Positions 15,220 through 23,864 of a DNA stretch of 42,132 nucleotides are shown here, piece after piece. The stretch lies in the NCBI GenBank assembly GCA_002393195.1, contig DGIK01000172.1, positions 1-42,132 on the forward strand. The letters run 5' to 3'. This DNA comes from Bacteroidales bacterium UBA3824 (GTDB lineage: Bacteria; Bacteroidota; Bacteroidia; Bacteroidales; UBA3824). Made by a program: the position numbers and the translations under genes. The notes beneath the pieces were generated by a model, which was given only the letters and a program-made list of their open reading frames with translations, was not told where the DNA came from and did not search any database. The number at the start of each line of letters is the position of its first letter. The first letter of the stretch is position 1.

Positions 15220-16056
15220 ATGTCAACAGAAAAGAATGATAAGGAGGCGGCTAAGAAGCACAGCCGCAGAAAAAAGATAATCATCGCCGCGTCGATTTTG
15301 GCGGTGTTGGGGGTGATGTTTTTCTTCATCAGGACGGGCGACAACGCCGACAATTTGCAGACTTCGCTCGGCAGGAATGGTCGTCGCCATCATAGGCAAA
15401 AGACGGCGCGTGAATACGAGGTCAAGTTTATCGATTCGCTCGATGTCAAGAATGTGCGGGTGCATAGTGCCGGTGGCAATAGACATTGGGCGGGTGGCGG
15501 TGCGCCTAATCCCAACACGGAGGCGTCCAATGAACATCCCGCCGTAAGCGGTCGCCTCAATGCCGCGTACAGGCTTGGAATGGCTTTTGCATCGTTGTCG
15601 GATGATGCCGAGGCTCAGCGTGAAAAGTTGTTGGGGATGGTTGTACCGTCAATTGGCAAAAAGGCGGACACTACCTCGGTGGAGCATTTTTTCTATGACT
15701 GCGTGGCTCAGGCGGAGAACGACGACGAGCGCGGATTGGCGGCGTTGATGATGTCGGGATATTATTTCGGCAGCCTCTGCACCGTGCTTGAATACATCGA
15801 CAGCGAGACCCAACTCCCTGACGAAAAGACACTTGCAGCCGGCATCAAAAAAATGGACAATCTAAAAGAATACCTCAACGAGGCTCTCACGGCTGAGAAA
15901 GAGGTGAAGACCACAATGGCTATCCAACGTCTCGAAGCCGCCGCCGATTCGGTTAAAAACGCCTATTATAAATGTCAGGCGGATTACGACGAAGAGGGCA
16001 ATAAGTACGATGCCCTTTTGTCAACCATCAGGGGCATCGAGGACGTTTTGAAATAA
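15220..16056 (+). CDS. Unknown protein with N-terminal membrane anchor
   Basis: A 278-residue protein that I do not recognise. It starts with a very basic stretch (KKHSRRKK, 12-19) followed by one membrane helix (about 20-37), a His/Arg/Gly-rich low-complexity region to about 100, and a mainly helical C-terminal domain (about 110-278) with acidic repeats such as AEAQREKLLGMV and LNEALTAEKEVKTTMAIQRLEA. Orientation rules place the helical domain outside the cytoplasm. It follows pgeF by 27 bases, so the two are probably co-transcribed, but nothing in the sequence links it to peptidoglycan. Confidence 0.75.
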   Translation: MSTEKNDKEAAKKHSRRKKIIIAASILAVLGVMFFFIRTGDNADNLQTSLGRNGRRHHRQKTAREYEVKFIDSLDVKNVRVHSAGGNRHWAGGGAPNPNTEASNEHPAVSGRLNAAYRLGMAFASLSDDAEAQREKLLGMVVPSIGKKADTTSVEHFFYDCVAQAENDDERGLAALMMSGYYFGSLCTVLEYIDSETQLPDEKTLAAGIKKMDNLKEYLNEALTAEKEVKTTMAIQRLEAAADSVKNAYYKCQADYDEEGNKYDALLSTIRGIEDVLK

Positions 16057-16099
16057 CATAATTTTTGACGACGAATTAATTTGGTTTCATTCGTTGGCG

Positions 16100-16127
16100 G
16101 TAGAGACGCGATTAATCGCGTCTCTAC
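16100..16127. repeat. 28-bp perfect palindrome
   Basis: The 28 bases read identically on both strands, with GTAGAGACGCGATT as the left half. It lies between the unknown gene ending at 16056 and rnr. There is no T-run after it, so it is a poor intrinsic terminator. It looks like a dispersed intergenic palindrome. Confidence 0.85.
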
Positions 16128-16178
16128 GTCAATATCCACGGCGTAATTCGTTGTTGAAAAAATAAAACATAAACGCTT

Positions 16179-18530
16179 ATGGCAGAAGATATTAAAAAAA
16201 TTAGCAAATTGGAGCGTTACAACCGCAGGACGCTCACAAGGATTTTGAGCGAATTGTTCAAAAATAATCCTATGCACGACTATTCGCACGATGAAATCAT
16301 CGAGACTTTGGAAATCCGTGACGACGCTTCAAAGCAAATCCTCGACATCGTGCTCGACGAATTGCAAAACACTCATCGTATCGCCAAAAACAGCAACGGC
16401 GATTATCACGCGGTAGTCAATACGGGTGTCATCATCGGCACTATCGACCTGAGCAAGAAGGGTTTGGCGTTTGTGACGCCCGACGACAGCGACATCGAGA
16501 TAGCCATCTCCAACGAAAATCTCCACAACGCCCTTCACGGCGACAAGGTGGAGGTAGCTCTCTTTGCCCACACCCAAAACGGCTCTCAGGAGGGCGAGGT
16601 AATTCGCATTGTCAAGCGCGCCCGCACCACTTTCGTAGGCACTATCGAAAAGAGCAAAAATTTCTCTTTCCTCGTCCCAAACCACAAGACGATGCCCTAC
16701 GACATTTTTATCCCGATTAGCAAACTGATGAAGGCTCAGCCCGGCGACAAGGCTGTTGCCCGCATCACCGAATGGCCCGAAGGCGCAAAGAATCCCATCG
16801 GCGAAATCATCGAGGTGCTCGGCTCCACTGGCGACCACGAGACCGAGATGCACGCCATCCTCGCCGAATACAATCTGCCTTACACTTTCCCGAAAGAAGT
16901 TGAGGACGAGGCTAATAAACTCGAAGCCGGCATCACCGACGAGGAGGTTGCCACGCGCCGCGATATGAGGGATGTTACCACATTCACCATCGACCCCGCC
17001 GACGCCAAGGACTTCGACGATGCAATTTCCATCAAAAAACTCGACAACGGCAATTACCAAATCGGTGTTCACATTGCCGATGTTTCGCATTACATAGAGG
17101 AAGGTTCGCGGCTCGATGAGGAGGCGTTAGCGCGTGGCACGAGTGTTTATCTCGTGGATAGGGTAGTCCCAATGTTGCCCGAGGCTCTTTGCAACGGCAT
17201 CTGTTCGTTGCGTCAAGACGAGGACAAATTGACATTCTCCGCCGTCTTTGAACTCGACGAAAACGCCCAAATCGTCAACGAATGGTTTGGCAAGACCGTC
17301 ATCCGTAGCAACCGCCGATTCTGTTATGAGGAGGCGCAGCAAGTGATTGAGGGCGGCGACGGCGACCTCAAGGAAGAAATCCTCAAATGTTGGGATCTCG
17401 CCAAGAAACTCCGCGACGAGCGTTTCCGCAATGGTTCCATTTCGTTTGAGACCGCCGAAATCAAGTTTGATATTGACGAGAAGGGCAAGCCAATCCGTGT
17501 TTACTTCAAGGAATCTAAGGAGGCCAATTGGCTTGTGGAGGAATTTATGTTGCTCGCCAACAAGCGCGTCGCCACTTTCGTCGGCAAACAGAAAGACAAG
17601 AGCCATCCGCCAAAGACTTTCGTGTATCGTATCCACGACGAGCCAGACTTGGAAAAACTCAGTTCGTTCCAACGTTTCATCGGCAAATTTGGCTATTCCA
17701 TCAATATGAACAACGAGGAACTCATCGCTCAGTCGTTGAACGAGGTTCTCTCCAAGGTGAAGGGCAAGGCTGAACAGGACACTATCTCGATGCTCGCGGT
17801 CAGGAGTATGGCAAAGGCGGTGTATTCCACCGACAATATCGGGCATTATGGTTTGGCGTTCCCGTATTACACGCATTTCACGTCACCAATTCGCCGCTAT
17901 CCCGATTTGATGGTCCACAGGCTGTTGTTCAGTTATTTGAACGGCGGCAAGTCGGCAGACAAGTCGTATTACGAAAAACTTTGCAAGCATTGCAGCGAGC
18001 GTGAATACCTTGCAGTGCAGGCAGAACGCGCCTCCGACAAGTACAAGGAGGTAGAGTTTATGCGCGATCATCTCGGCGAAACTTTTGATGCCATCGTATC
18101 CGGCATCACCGAATGGGGCGTATATGCCGAACTCGAAGAAAACAAGATTGAGGGTATGATTCCGATGCGCGACCTCGACGACGATTTCTATATGTTTGAC
18201 GAGCAAAACTATTGTCTTGTTGGTCATTACACCCACAAGAAGTACCAACTCGGCGACAAAATCCAGATAAAAATCGCCCGTGCCAACCTCGAACGCAAGC
18301 AACTCGATTTTGTGCTTGCCACGTCCGACAAGTACATCGAGACCGACCCCGACAAGGCTGACGCTATGAATGGCGGTCATCGTTCTGGCAGCACCAAAAA
18401 GCCCAAGAAACCGAAGGAACTCCGTGTGAAGTCCGGCAAATCAGGCGGCAAGAAGTCCGGCGGCAAAAAATCGGGCAAATCCAAGTCAAAGAAGCACCGC
18501 AGCAAAAAAGGCGGCGCACCCACCGAATAG
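16179..18530 (+). CDS. rnr: Ribonuclease R
   Basis: A 783-residue 3'-to-5' exoribonuclease of the RNB family. Order: N-terminal winged-helix domain (about 15-75), cold-shock domains (about 80-230), catalytic RNB domain (about 260-590) with DPADAKDFDDA (about 271-281) supplying the Mg-binding aspartates and HFTSPIRRYPDL near 567, S1 domain (about 633-710; FDAIVSGITEWGVYAELEEN), and a Lys/Gly/Ser-rich tail (about 735-783; repeated KSGGKKSG). The enzyme degrades structured RNA in the cytoplasm, including mRNA and rRNA fragments. The basic tail is usual for RNase R and helps RNA binding. A strong hairpin lies downstream. Confidence 0.96.
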   Translation: MAEDIKKISKLERYNRRTLTRILSELFKNNPMHDYSHDEIIETLEIRDDASKQILDIVLDELQNTHRIAKNSNGDYHAVVNTGVIIGTIDLSKKGLAFVTPDDSDIEIAISNENLHNALHGDKVEVALFAHTQNGSQEGEVIRIVKRARTTFVGTIEKSKNFSFLVPNHKTMPYDIFIPISKLMKAQPGDKAVARITEWPEGAKNPIGEIIEVLGSTGDHETEMHAILAEYNLPYTFPKEVEDEANKLEAGITDEEVATRRDMRDVTTFTIDPADAKDFDDAISIKKLDNGNYQIGVHIADVSHYIEEGSRLDEEALARGTSVYLVDRVVPMLPEALCNGICSLRQDEDKLTFSAVFELDENAQIVNEWFGKTVIRSNRRFCYEEAQQVIEGGDGDLKEEILKCWDLAKKLRDERFRNGSISFETAEIKFDIDEKGKPIRVYFKESKEANWLVEEFMLLANKRVATFVGKQKDKSHPPKTFVYRIHDEPDLEKLSSFQRFIGKFGYSINMNNEELIAQSLNEVLSKVKGKAEQDTISMLAVRSMAKAVYSTDNIGHYGLAFPYYTHFTSPIRRYPDLMVHRLLFSYLNGGKSADKSYYEKLCKHCSEREYLAVQAERASDKYKEVEFMRDHLGETFDAIVSGITEWGVYAELEENKIEGMIPMRDLDDDFYMFDEQNYCLVGHYTHKKYQLGDKIQIKIARANLERKQLDFVLATSDKYIETDPDKADAMNGGHRSGSTKKPKKPKELRVKSGKSGGKKSGGKKSGKSKSKKHRSKKGGAPTE

Positions 18531-18581
18531 TTTTTGGAATGCGGACGGCTCGTCCGCCCCACAAATAGTCCGCCCAAAATC

Positions 18582-18640
18582 AAAAACGATTTTCATCCAA
18601 ATCTCGCCAAAAAAGTGAGATTTGGATGAAAATCGTTTTT
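18582..18640. terminator. Strong bidirectional terminator after rnr
   Basis: A perfect 24-bp stem (18582-18605 with 18617-18640) and an 11-base loop, ending in T-runs on both strands. It separates rnr (plus) from the convergent lipoprotein gene ending at 18744. Confidence 0.85.
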
Positions 18641-18644
18641 TTTT

Positions 18645-18730
18645 CGTCCAAATGTGGTAAAAAATATGAGATTTGGACAAAAATCTCATATTTTCCGTCC
18701 AAATGTGGCAAAAAATATGAGATTTGGACG
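18645..18730. repeat. Two related hairpin units that can also pair with each other
   Basis: Two copies of a unit with arms GTCCAAAT/ATTTGGAC (18646-18653 with 18671-18678; 18697-18704 with 18722-18729) share the arm sequence of the preceding terminator. An alternative perfect 14-bp stem forms between 18661-18674 and 18681-18694, so the units can fold in mutually exclusive ways. Confidence 0.7.
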
Positions 18731-18743
18731 AAAAAGCTCTTTA

Positions 18744-19505
18744 TTAATAATACGTGATTGTCCGCTGTTGGAGTTCGTAGCGGGTTTCTTGTTTTTCGTA
18801 TGCGCCGAAGTCCTGTTTGTCGGAATCCCAATCGGCGGTTTCGGATTCGATGGTGGCAAAACGCTCCGTCCAATTGCCTTGTTCGTCGCGTTTGAGTATT
18901 TGGTAGGTGGTCTTCACCTTGTAACTCTGACCTTCGGCGGATGAGCGTTCGAGGGTTTGGGTAAGTTCGCAGTCGTCGTTGTATGTGTACTCATACTCAG
19001 CCTTGCTTTCAAGACCCTTGGCAACGTATTTTTGCACGAGGTTGTCGGCGTTGTATGTCCAAATGCCGGAGAGTTCCACGCCGGCGAAGTCCTCTATCGG
19101 CGATGACGCCTCGATGATTTTGTCGCCGTCGCGCTTCTTTACGCCGCTTACGTTGATTGCCATCTCGGTGATGTAGCCCTTGAAGTGTCCGTCGGCGTCG
19201 TATTCCAACGAGAAATAATCTTCGTATGGCTTATCAGATGGGTTGAGCGGCTTTTGGTCTGCGCCGCAATCGGTAATCATTGTCTTGAATGTCTTCACCT
19301 TGCCAAAAAGGTTGTGCATCCTCAAATCTTGCGTCAAGAATTGCTCAGTCTTTTTGGGCTTGGCGGCTTGTTGATTGTCAGGCTTGGCGGCTTGTTGCGT
19401 CTCGGTTCCCTGTGCGGCGGTCTGATTCTGATTTTGTTGCGACCCTCCGCCGCACGATGCCAATGTCGCAACGGCGATGAGCGTTATGTAAATGCTTGTC
19501 TTCAT
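18744..19505 (-). CDS. Unknown lipoprotein
   Basis: A 253-residue predicted lipoprotein. The signal peptide ends in the lipobox LASC (Cys18), followed by a Gln/Ala/Lys-rich low-complexity linker (about 20-55) and a soluble domain with strands resembling a repeated YD-x-DG-x-x-x-G pattern (FSLEYDADGHFKGYITEM; WTYNADNLVQKYVAKG; EYTYNDDCELTQTLERS; DEQGNWTERFATIES), like the YD-type repeats found in many Bacteroidota surface proteins. I start it at 19505, where the signal peptide begins; a longer frame to 19541 would place the start in the promoter region (TAACTTTG at 19539-19546, minus strand). Function unknown. Confidence 0.78.
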   Translation of the reverse strand: MKTSIYITLIAVATLASCGGGSQQNQNQTAAQGTETQQAAKPDNQQAAKPKKTEQFLTQDLRMHNLFGKVKTFKTMITDCGADQKPLNPSDKPYEDYFSLEYDADGHFKGYITEMAINVSGVKKRDGDKIIEASSPIEDFAGVELSGIWTYNADNLVQKYVAKGLESKAEYEYTYNDDCELTQTLERSSAEGQSYKVKTTYQILKRDEQGNWTERFATIESETADWDSDKQDFGAYEKQETRYELQQRTITYY

Positions 19506-19569
19506 AGTGTTTGGATGTTGAGGGTTAGTATTCCGTTGCAAAGTTAATGATTTTTTTCATTTATTGTTT

Positions 19570-20988
19570 CTATTCAAACAAATCGGCAAGCGTTGCCTGA
19601 TATTGAACTTCTTCGGAATAGGCGTTGGATTTGAGACCGTAAGATGTTATCCACGTGGGAATTAGCCCACAATTGGTACCGCTTTCGCGTTTGAAAGTGT
19701 CGATGCGGTTGCGCATATCGAGGTCGTCTTGTTTGGTGATGGAGTATTCTGTGTTAGAAAATTTGATTTCGCAGATGTTGATTAGTTCGTCGGCGCGTTC
19801 TATTATCATATCTATCTGTGCTCCGGGTGTGCCGATGCTTCGCCACGAATAATATTCAACAGCCACTCTGTTGAGCCCCAATGCTTTGCGTATTTGCGGG
19901 ATATGACACAAACATAGCCGTTCAAATGCGAGTCCAAACCAATTGCTAATTTGCGTCGAGGTTGCCCTGTCTTGCCAAAAAGTTGAGTTGGTGGGCTTGT
20001 CGGCAAAGGTGAGGTGAAACAGCGTAAACAAGTCTGTAACCTGATAATATGCGTCGCGTTTTTTGATTTTGCCACGCGATTTGCCGTAAAAACAGCGTAT
20101 TACGTCGCTATATTGTAGATTGTCAAGCATTTTAGACAAGTCGCCATTGCGAGTAAGTTCGGTTTCCTTAGAAATTTCTGTTTTTGAAAGTCCGCTTTTG
20201 GTTTTGGCGAGTTTCTCGATAATCTTGATGTATGGGGCGGGGTTTTTGAACAATGAATTGTAAAGTTGCTGATATTCACGCCTTAATTCGCCATTCTTAG
20301 AGAAATAAAGGCGGTCGATGTTGGCGGCAAGAGTTTCCGTATTGTCAAGAAGGCTAAGATAATAAGGTATGCCGCCAAAAATCATATATGCCTCGGCGAT
20401 TGTTTTCCTGTTCCAATGAAACTTGTTGAATTTCAGATATTTTTCTGTTTCGCCGAGGGTGAATTGTCGCAAATATATTTCGCCGGTGGTTCGGTTGTGA
20501 AGTCCGCCGTGATTGTCTATGATGTTGCTGACAATCCACGATGTAGCCGAACCGCAGACTATCAGCAAAATATCTTTCCGCAGCACAACAAAACTGTTCC
20601 AAAAATATCCCAATGCTTTCACAAAATCCATTCGAGGAGTGTCGAAACACGGAATCTCATCGAGAAAGATGATTTTTTTGTTGGTATTGTCTTGTTTTTC
20701 AACAATTTCTGCCAACATATCGAAGGCGTCGTACCAAGATGTTGGCTTTGGTTTTTCGCAGCCGTATTTTTTCAGCGAGTTGTAAAAACTCGACATTTGG
20801 TCGTCCTTGTCGCCGTCAATGATTCCTGATGCAAAAAATGTGAGTTGATTTTCAAAAAAACTTGTGACCAAAAAAGTCTTGCCCACCCTGCGTCTGCCGT
20901 AGATGGTTATGAACTCGGATTTTTTTGATTTACAAAGTTTTTCGAGCCTTTTGATTTCGTCTTTTCTGCCGATAATGTCCTCTTTCAT
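19570..20988 (-). CDS. AAA ATPase with C-terminal PD-(D/E)XK-like (DUF234) domain, copy 2
   Basis: A 472-residue relative of the ATPase at 7185: Walker A GRRRVGKT, Walker B IIFLDEIPC, the IVCGSATSWIV segment, a winged-helix-like middle (SGLSKTEISKETELT) and the C-terminal AQIDMIIER ... INICEIKFS nuclease-like motif. The two proteins align along their full length but differ at many positions, so this is an older paralogue or independent acquisition, not a recent duplicate. I use the ATG at 20988 because the upstream ATG at 21009 lies within the -7 element. It sits between unrelated genes, with a pair of hairpins immediately upstream of its promoter. No flanking direct repeats were found. Role unknown. 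Confidence 0.85.
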   Translation of the reverse strand: MKEDIIGRKDEIKRLEKLCKSKKSEFITIYGRRRVGKTFLVTSFFENQLTFFASGIIDGDKDDQMSSFYNSLKKYGCEKPKPTSWYDAFDMLAEIVEKQDNTNKKIIFLDEIPCFDTPRMDFVKALGYFWNSFVVLRKDILLIVCGSATSWIVSNIIDNHGGLHNRTTGEIYLRQFTLGETEKYLKFNKFHWNRKTIAEAYMIFGGIPYYLSLLDNTETLAANIDRLYFSKNGELRREYQQLYNSLFKNPAPYIKIIEKLAKTKSGLSKTEISKETELTRNGDLSKMLDNLQYSDVIRCFYGKSRGKIKKRDAYYQVTDLFTLFHLTFADKPTNSTFWQDRATSTQISNWFGLAFERLCLCHIPQIRKALGLNRVAVEYYSWRSIGTPGAQIDMIIERADELINICEIKFSNTEYSITKQDDLDMRNRIDTFKRESGTNCGLIPTWITSYGLKSNAYSEEVQYQATLADLFE

Positions 20989-21006
20989 AGTGCTTTTGTT
21001 TTGCTG

Positions 21007-21038
21007 CAAAGTTAGAAAACATTATTCAATTTACCAAA
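21007..21038 (-). promoter_or_regulatory. Promoter of the second ATPase gene
   Basis: Minus-strand TTTG (21035-21038), 20-base spacer, TAACTTTG (21007-21014): an almost ideal Bacteroidota promoter. The expected transcript starts about a dozen bases before the ATG at 20988, giving a very short leader. Confidence 0.7.
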
Positions 21039-21040
21039 TT

Positions 21041-21137
21041 ATAATCCGCTAAATCTGCATTTTTTTTGCAGATATAGCGGATTATAGCGTTATATTCCGC
21101 TATATCTGTATTTTTTTTGCAGATATAGCGGATTATA
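21041..21137. repeat. Tandem pair of hairpins upstream of the second ATPase gene
   Basis: Hairpin A: arms 21041-21059 and 21067-21085 (19 bp, one mismatch, T7 loop). Hairpin B: arms 21091-21110 and 21118-21137 (20 bp, two mismatches, T7 loop). Both are built on the same core, CCGCTATATCTG/CAGATATAGCGG, and form a tandem duplication. B begins six bases after the TlpA-like gene's stop; A ends three bases before the ATPase -33 element. Confidence 0.88.
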
Positions 21138-21142
21138 GATTT

Positions 21143-22660
21143 TCAATTCTCAATTTTCACGCCCATTACGCGGAAGCAATTTTCGCAGTCGCCCTCGATG
21201 AAGTCGAATTGTTTAGTGCCTTTGGGGAGCGGCTCGAAGGTGAGGTGGCAATGTCCAACTTCGCCAAATGGCACTTGTGTGAAGTTGTCAGTGCTGATGT
21301 TGCTTTTTGTCATCTTGCTGATGCACTTGCCGTTTGCAAAAAGTCCTGTTTCCTTGACCACTTTGTAGCCGCCATACATCGGGTATGTGCAGTCGAGTGC
21401 CACAGAATCTTTGTAAATCGCCACTTTGTCGATGAGAAGCATACTGTTGATGTCTGAATAGTCGGGATTTGTGATTATGGTCGCGCCATTCTCTGTCTTA
21501 AATTCAGGCGCAGCAAATCCGTCGTGTTCTTTCATCAATTTGATGATTTTGCCCATATCGACGCCTTCAAAAATGTCCTCGATTTTGCCGTCGGGATTCA
21601 CAACATAGAATGTAGGTGTTGCAGAAATTTTGTTGATTGCAAAAAGACCGTATCTGCCGTCGCGGTCGTTGAAGAGCGTATGGAGAGGCTTTTCTTCCGC
21701 CACCATCTGCGCAAATTGACCTTCTGTGTCGGCGGTGATGGTGATGATTTCAAAATCCTTGCCGATGCCCCTCTCGTAAAAATACTTCACCGAAGCGTCA
21801 AACATCCTGCACGGGCCGCAGAAGTATGAACTGAAATCGAGCAACAGCCATTTGCCCTTGTAGTCGGCGAGGTGGTGCACTTTGCCGTTGATGTCGTAGA
21901 GGTCGTAGTCGTTGATTTGGTCGCCGACTGCGGGTGCTTTGGCGTAGAGTGCGAGATTGATAGCCTTGCCAATCTTGGAGTTTTTGTACTCGTCGGGCAT
22001 CTTGTTGTAGAGGGCTTCCACATTGTTGTAATACTTGTAATCCTTGCCCTCGTAGTTGATGATGCCACTGTGTCTGCACAATTCTTCAAGCCAATACTCG
22101 TCCATTGGGAGCGTCTCCATCAGCGCGATTTGCTTCTCTTCTATTTGGTCGTAGATTTCGTCCTGCAAGTTGTAGAGTTTCATTTGCGATTCGCGGGAGG
22201 ATACTGTGTCGGAGGAGAGTCGCAGTTCGTCAATTTGCTTATTCAAATCCTTGACCGCATCGTTCATCTTGTTGACGAAAGCCTGTTTCGGGTGCTTGCT
22301 GTCGATTGTCCAAGTGCTTGGATAGATGCCTTTGCCCGATACCTTCGTGGTGTAGCCATCCTCCACGAGGATTGTGCCTGTGTATGCAAGAGCCTGTCCT
22401 TTGTCGGTGATTTTTTGAAGGAAAATCGTGAACGACGTGTTGTCGGTGATGGAGTCGCATTTGATGGTGAACTTTCGGTCGGTGGTCTTGGACGAATCGG
22501 TGTAGATAGTCTGTCCGCCCCGACCTTCAACGCGGCTTACGTCAATCTTGCAATTCTCAGGGATGTCGGTGAGGTTTACCTCGAGTGCTGTCTCGCCCTT
22601 CTGTTGGCAAGATACCGCCGCTGAGATGATGAGTGCGGCAATGATGAATTTTAGTTTCAT
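21143..22660 (-). CDS. TlpA-like thioredoxin-fold lipoprotein
   Basis: A 505-residue predicted lipoprotein: signal peptide with lipobox AVSC (Cys18); an N-terminal domain resembling DUF4369 (about 22-125); a helical linker (about 125-235); a thioredoxin-like domain (about 243-380) with KGKWLLLDFSSYFCGPCRMF and active-site CGPC (281-284), plus the cis-Pro segment ISATPTFYVV; and a C-terminal beta domain (about 390-505) ending FEPLPKGTKQFDFIEGD. It would act in the periplasm as a thiol-disulphide oxidoreductase. The C-terminal domain resembles the end of the neighbouring secreted protein (22690-23853). It is the last gene of the sigma/anti-sigma block, 29 bases after that gene. Confidence 0.85.
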   Translation of the reverse strand: MKLKFIIAALIISAAVSCQQKGETALEVNLTDIPENCKIDVSRVEGRGGQTIYTDSSKTTDRKFTIKCDSITDNTSFTIFLQKITDKGQALAYTGTILVEDGYTTKVSGKGIYPSTWTIDSKHPKQAFVNKMNDAVKDLNKQIDELRLSSDTVSSRESQMKLYNLQDEIYDQIEEKQIALMETLPMDEYWLEELCRHSGIINYEGKDYKYYNNVEALYNKMPDEYKNSKIGKAINLALYAKAPAVGDQINDYDLYDINGKVHHLADYKGKWLLLDFSSYFCGPCRMFDASVKYFYERGIGKDFEIITITADTEGQFAQMVAEEKPLHTLFNDRDGRYGLFAINKISATPTFYVVNPDGKIEDIFEGVDMGKIIKLMKEHDGFAAPEFKTENGATIITNPDYSDINSMLLIDKVAIYKDSVALDCTYPMYGGYKVVKETGLFANGKCISKMTKSNISTDNFTQVPFGEVGHCHLTFEPLPKGTKQFDFIEGDCENCFRVMGVKIEN

Positions 22661-22689
22661 TTTTTAGTGATTAGTTTAGTTGTTAATAC

Positions 22690-23853
22690 TTATTTAATTA
22701 CTCTTTCTATTGGTTCAAAGAGGTGTTGATTGTTGCGGAGTTCGCTGACGCTTAGGTTGGGTATCACTTGACCTTCTGGGTCGGCTCCCCACATATCGAA
22801 ATCCTCACTGTCGGGCTCAAGATAGGTGAATGTTGTTACGTTTGGCGGCAACGGTTCAAATACCATAACAAATGCAATGAAGTCGCCCGAATTGCCTTCT
22901 ATCCAAAAAATGTTTCCTGTTGGAAGTCCTTGCAATTCTTTGAGTTTGTATTGATGTCCACGATTGTCCATAAGCATTGTGCCTTTGTTGAGACCATAAT
23001 ACTCTCGCATCCAATTCTGTTCGTGAGCCACGGCGATGTAGGTGGCTTCGGGTGTTCTCCAAAGAGCCATAGTGCCCTCGTTGACGGGCTTGATGAGGTG
23101 CGGATTATTATATACCGCCCATGTTTCATGTTTGTCTTTGTTGTAGTTGTTGTCGGCTTTTACAAGCGATGGATTTTTGATTTGCGGGGCGTTGTCGTAG
23201 GGGCGGTTGCCGTAGAACATCGGAGCGTTGAGAGGTATTTTTGTGCCGCGAAGCCTCCACGCCGGAACGCCGTATATGGCAACCTCTTTGGTATCGGGTG
23301 CGAGTTTCGGGAAGTAGATTTTGAAATCCAATGCCGTGCCTACGGGTGCTTTCACGCTGAAATGTTTGCGCCAAACATCGGGCGCGGTGCGTTTGGCACG
23401 GTACTGTACTCCCGTTGCCATGTCCACAATCGCAGTTTCTTCGCAGGCGAGCCAAAGGTTCAGAACTTCGTCGGCGGGCATCGTGAAGTAGCAATGCAGC
23501 ACCGTCTCGTCGTTCTCCTCCGTCAGCATCCAATAGAGGAGCGCGTAGTCTTTGGGCATACCGTTGATTACGCCAGGGAAGATTTTGTCGAAGTCAGTGA
23601 TGATGGGTGCTTGCACTTCGCATTTGTCCTTGATGTAGCCCATTTCAAGGTCATCCCAAATGCCAGTTGACTTCTTGGTCTTGGAGTTGTACTCGATGTC
23701 GCATTTTTGCGGGCAGCAATTGCTCTTTGCCAAAATCCTTACTGATTCCGAGCCGTCCATCTTTCCGTAGCCCACAAGGACTAATTCGTCGTTCTGCGCC
23801 TCCACGCTGAACACTGTCAGCATCAGGAGGCAGAATGTTATCAATTGTTTCAT
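22690..23853 (-). CDS. Secreted protein of unknown function sharing a C-terminal module with its neighbour
   Basis: A 387-residue exported protein with a signal peptide ending near residue 20 (FSVEAQ-NDE). I start it at 23853; a longer frame to 24009 overlaps the upstream gene and lacks a signal sequence. No known enzyme motif is visible. The last 130 residues (EGTMALWRTPEATYIAVAHE ... VMVFEPLPPNVTTFTYLEPD) resemble the C-terminal domain of the TlpA-like protein encoded next, including the FEPLP-x3-T-x-F-x-(Y/F)-(I/L)-E pattern. The middle part contains paired Cys in SNCCPQKCD. It starts 11 bases after the putative anti-sigma gene and is probably co-transcribed with it. Confidence 0.78.
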   Translation of the reverse strand: MKQLITFCLLMLTVFSVEAQNDELVLVGYGKMDGSESVRILAKSNCCPQKCDIEYNSKTKKSTGIWDDLEMGYIKDKCEVQAPIITDFDKIFPGVINGMPKDYALLYWMLTEENDETVLHCYFTMPADEVLNLWLACEETAIVDMATGVQYRAKRTAPDVWRKHFSVKAPVGTALDFKIYFPKLAPDTKEVAIYGVPAWRLRGTKIPLNAPMFYGNRPYDNAPQIKNPSLVKADNNYNKDKHETWAVYNNPHLIKPVNEGTMALWRTPEATYIAVAHEQNWMREYYGLNKGTMLMDNRGHQYKLKELQGLPTGNIFWIEGNSGDFIAFVMVFEPLPPNVTTFTYLEPDSEDFDMWGADPEGQVIPNLSVSELRNNQHLFEPIERVIK

Positions 23854-23864
23854 AATTAAGATGT

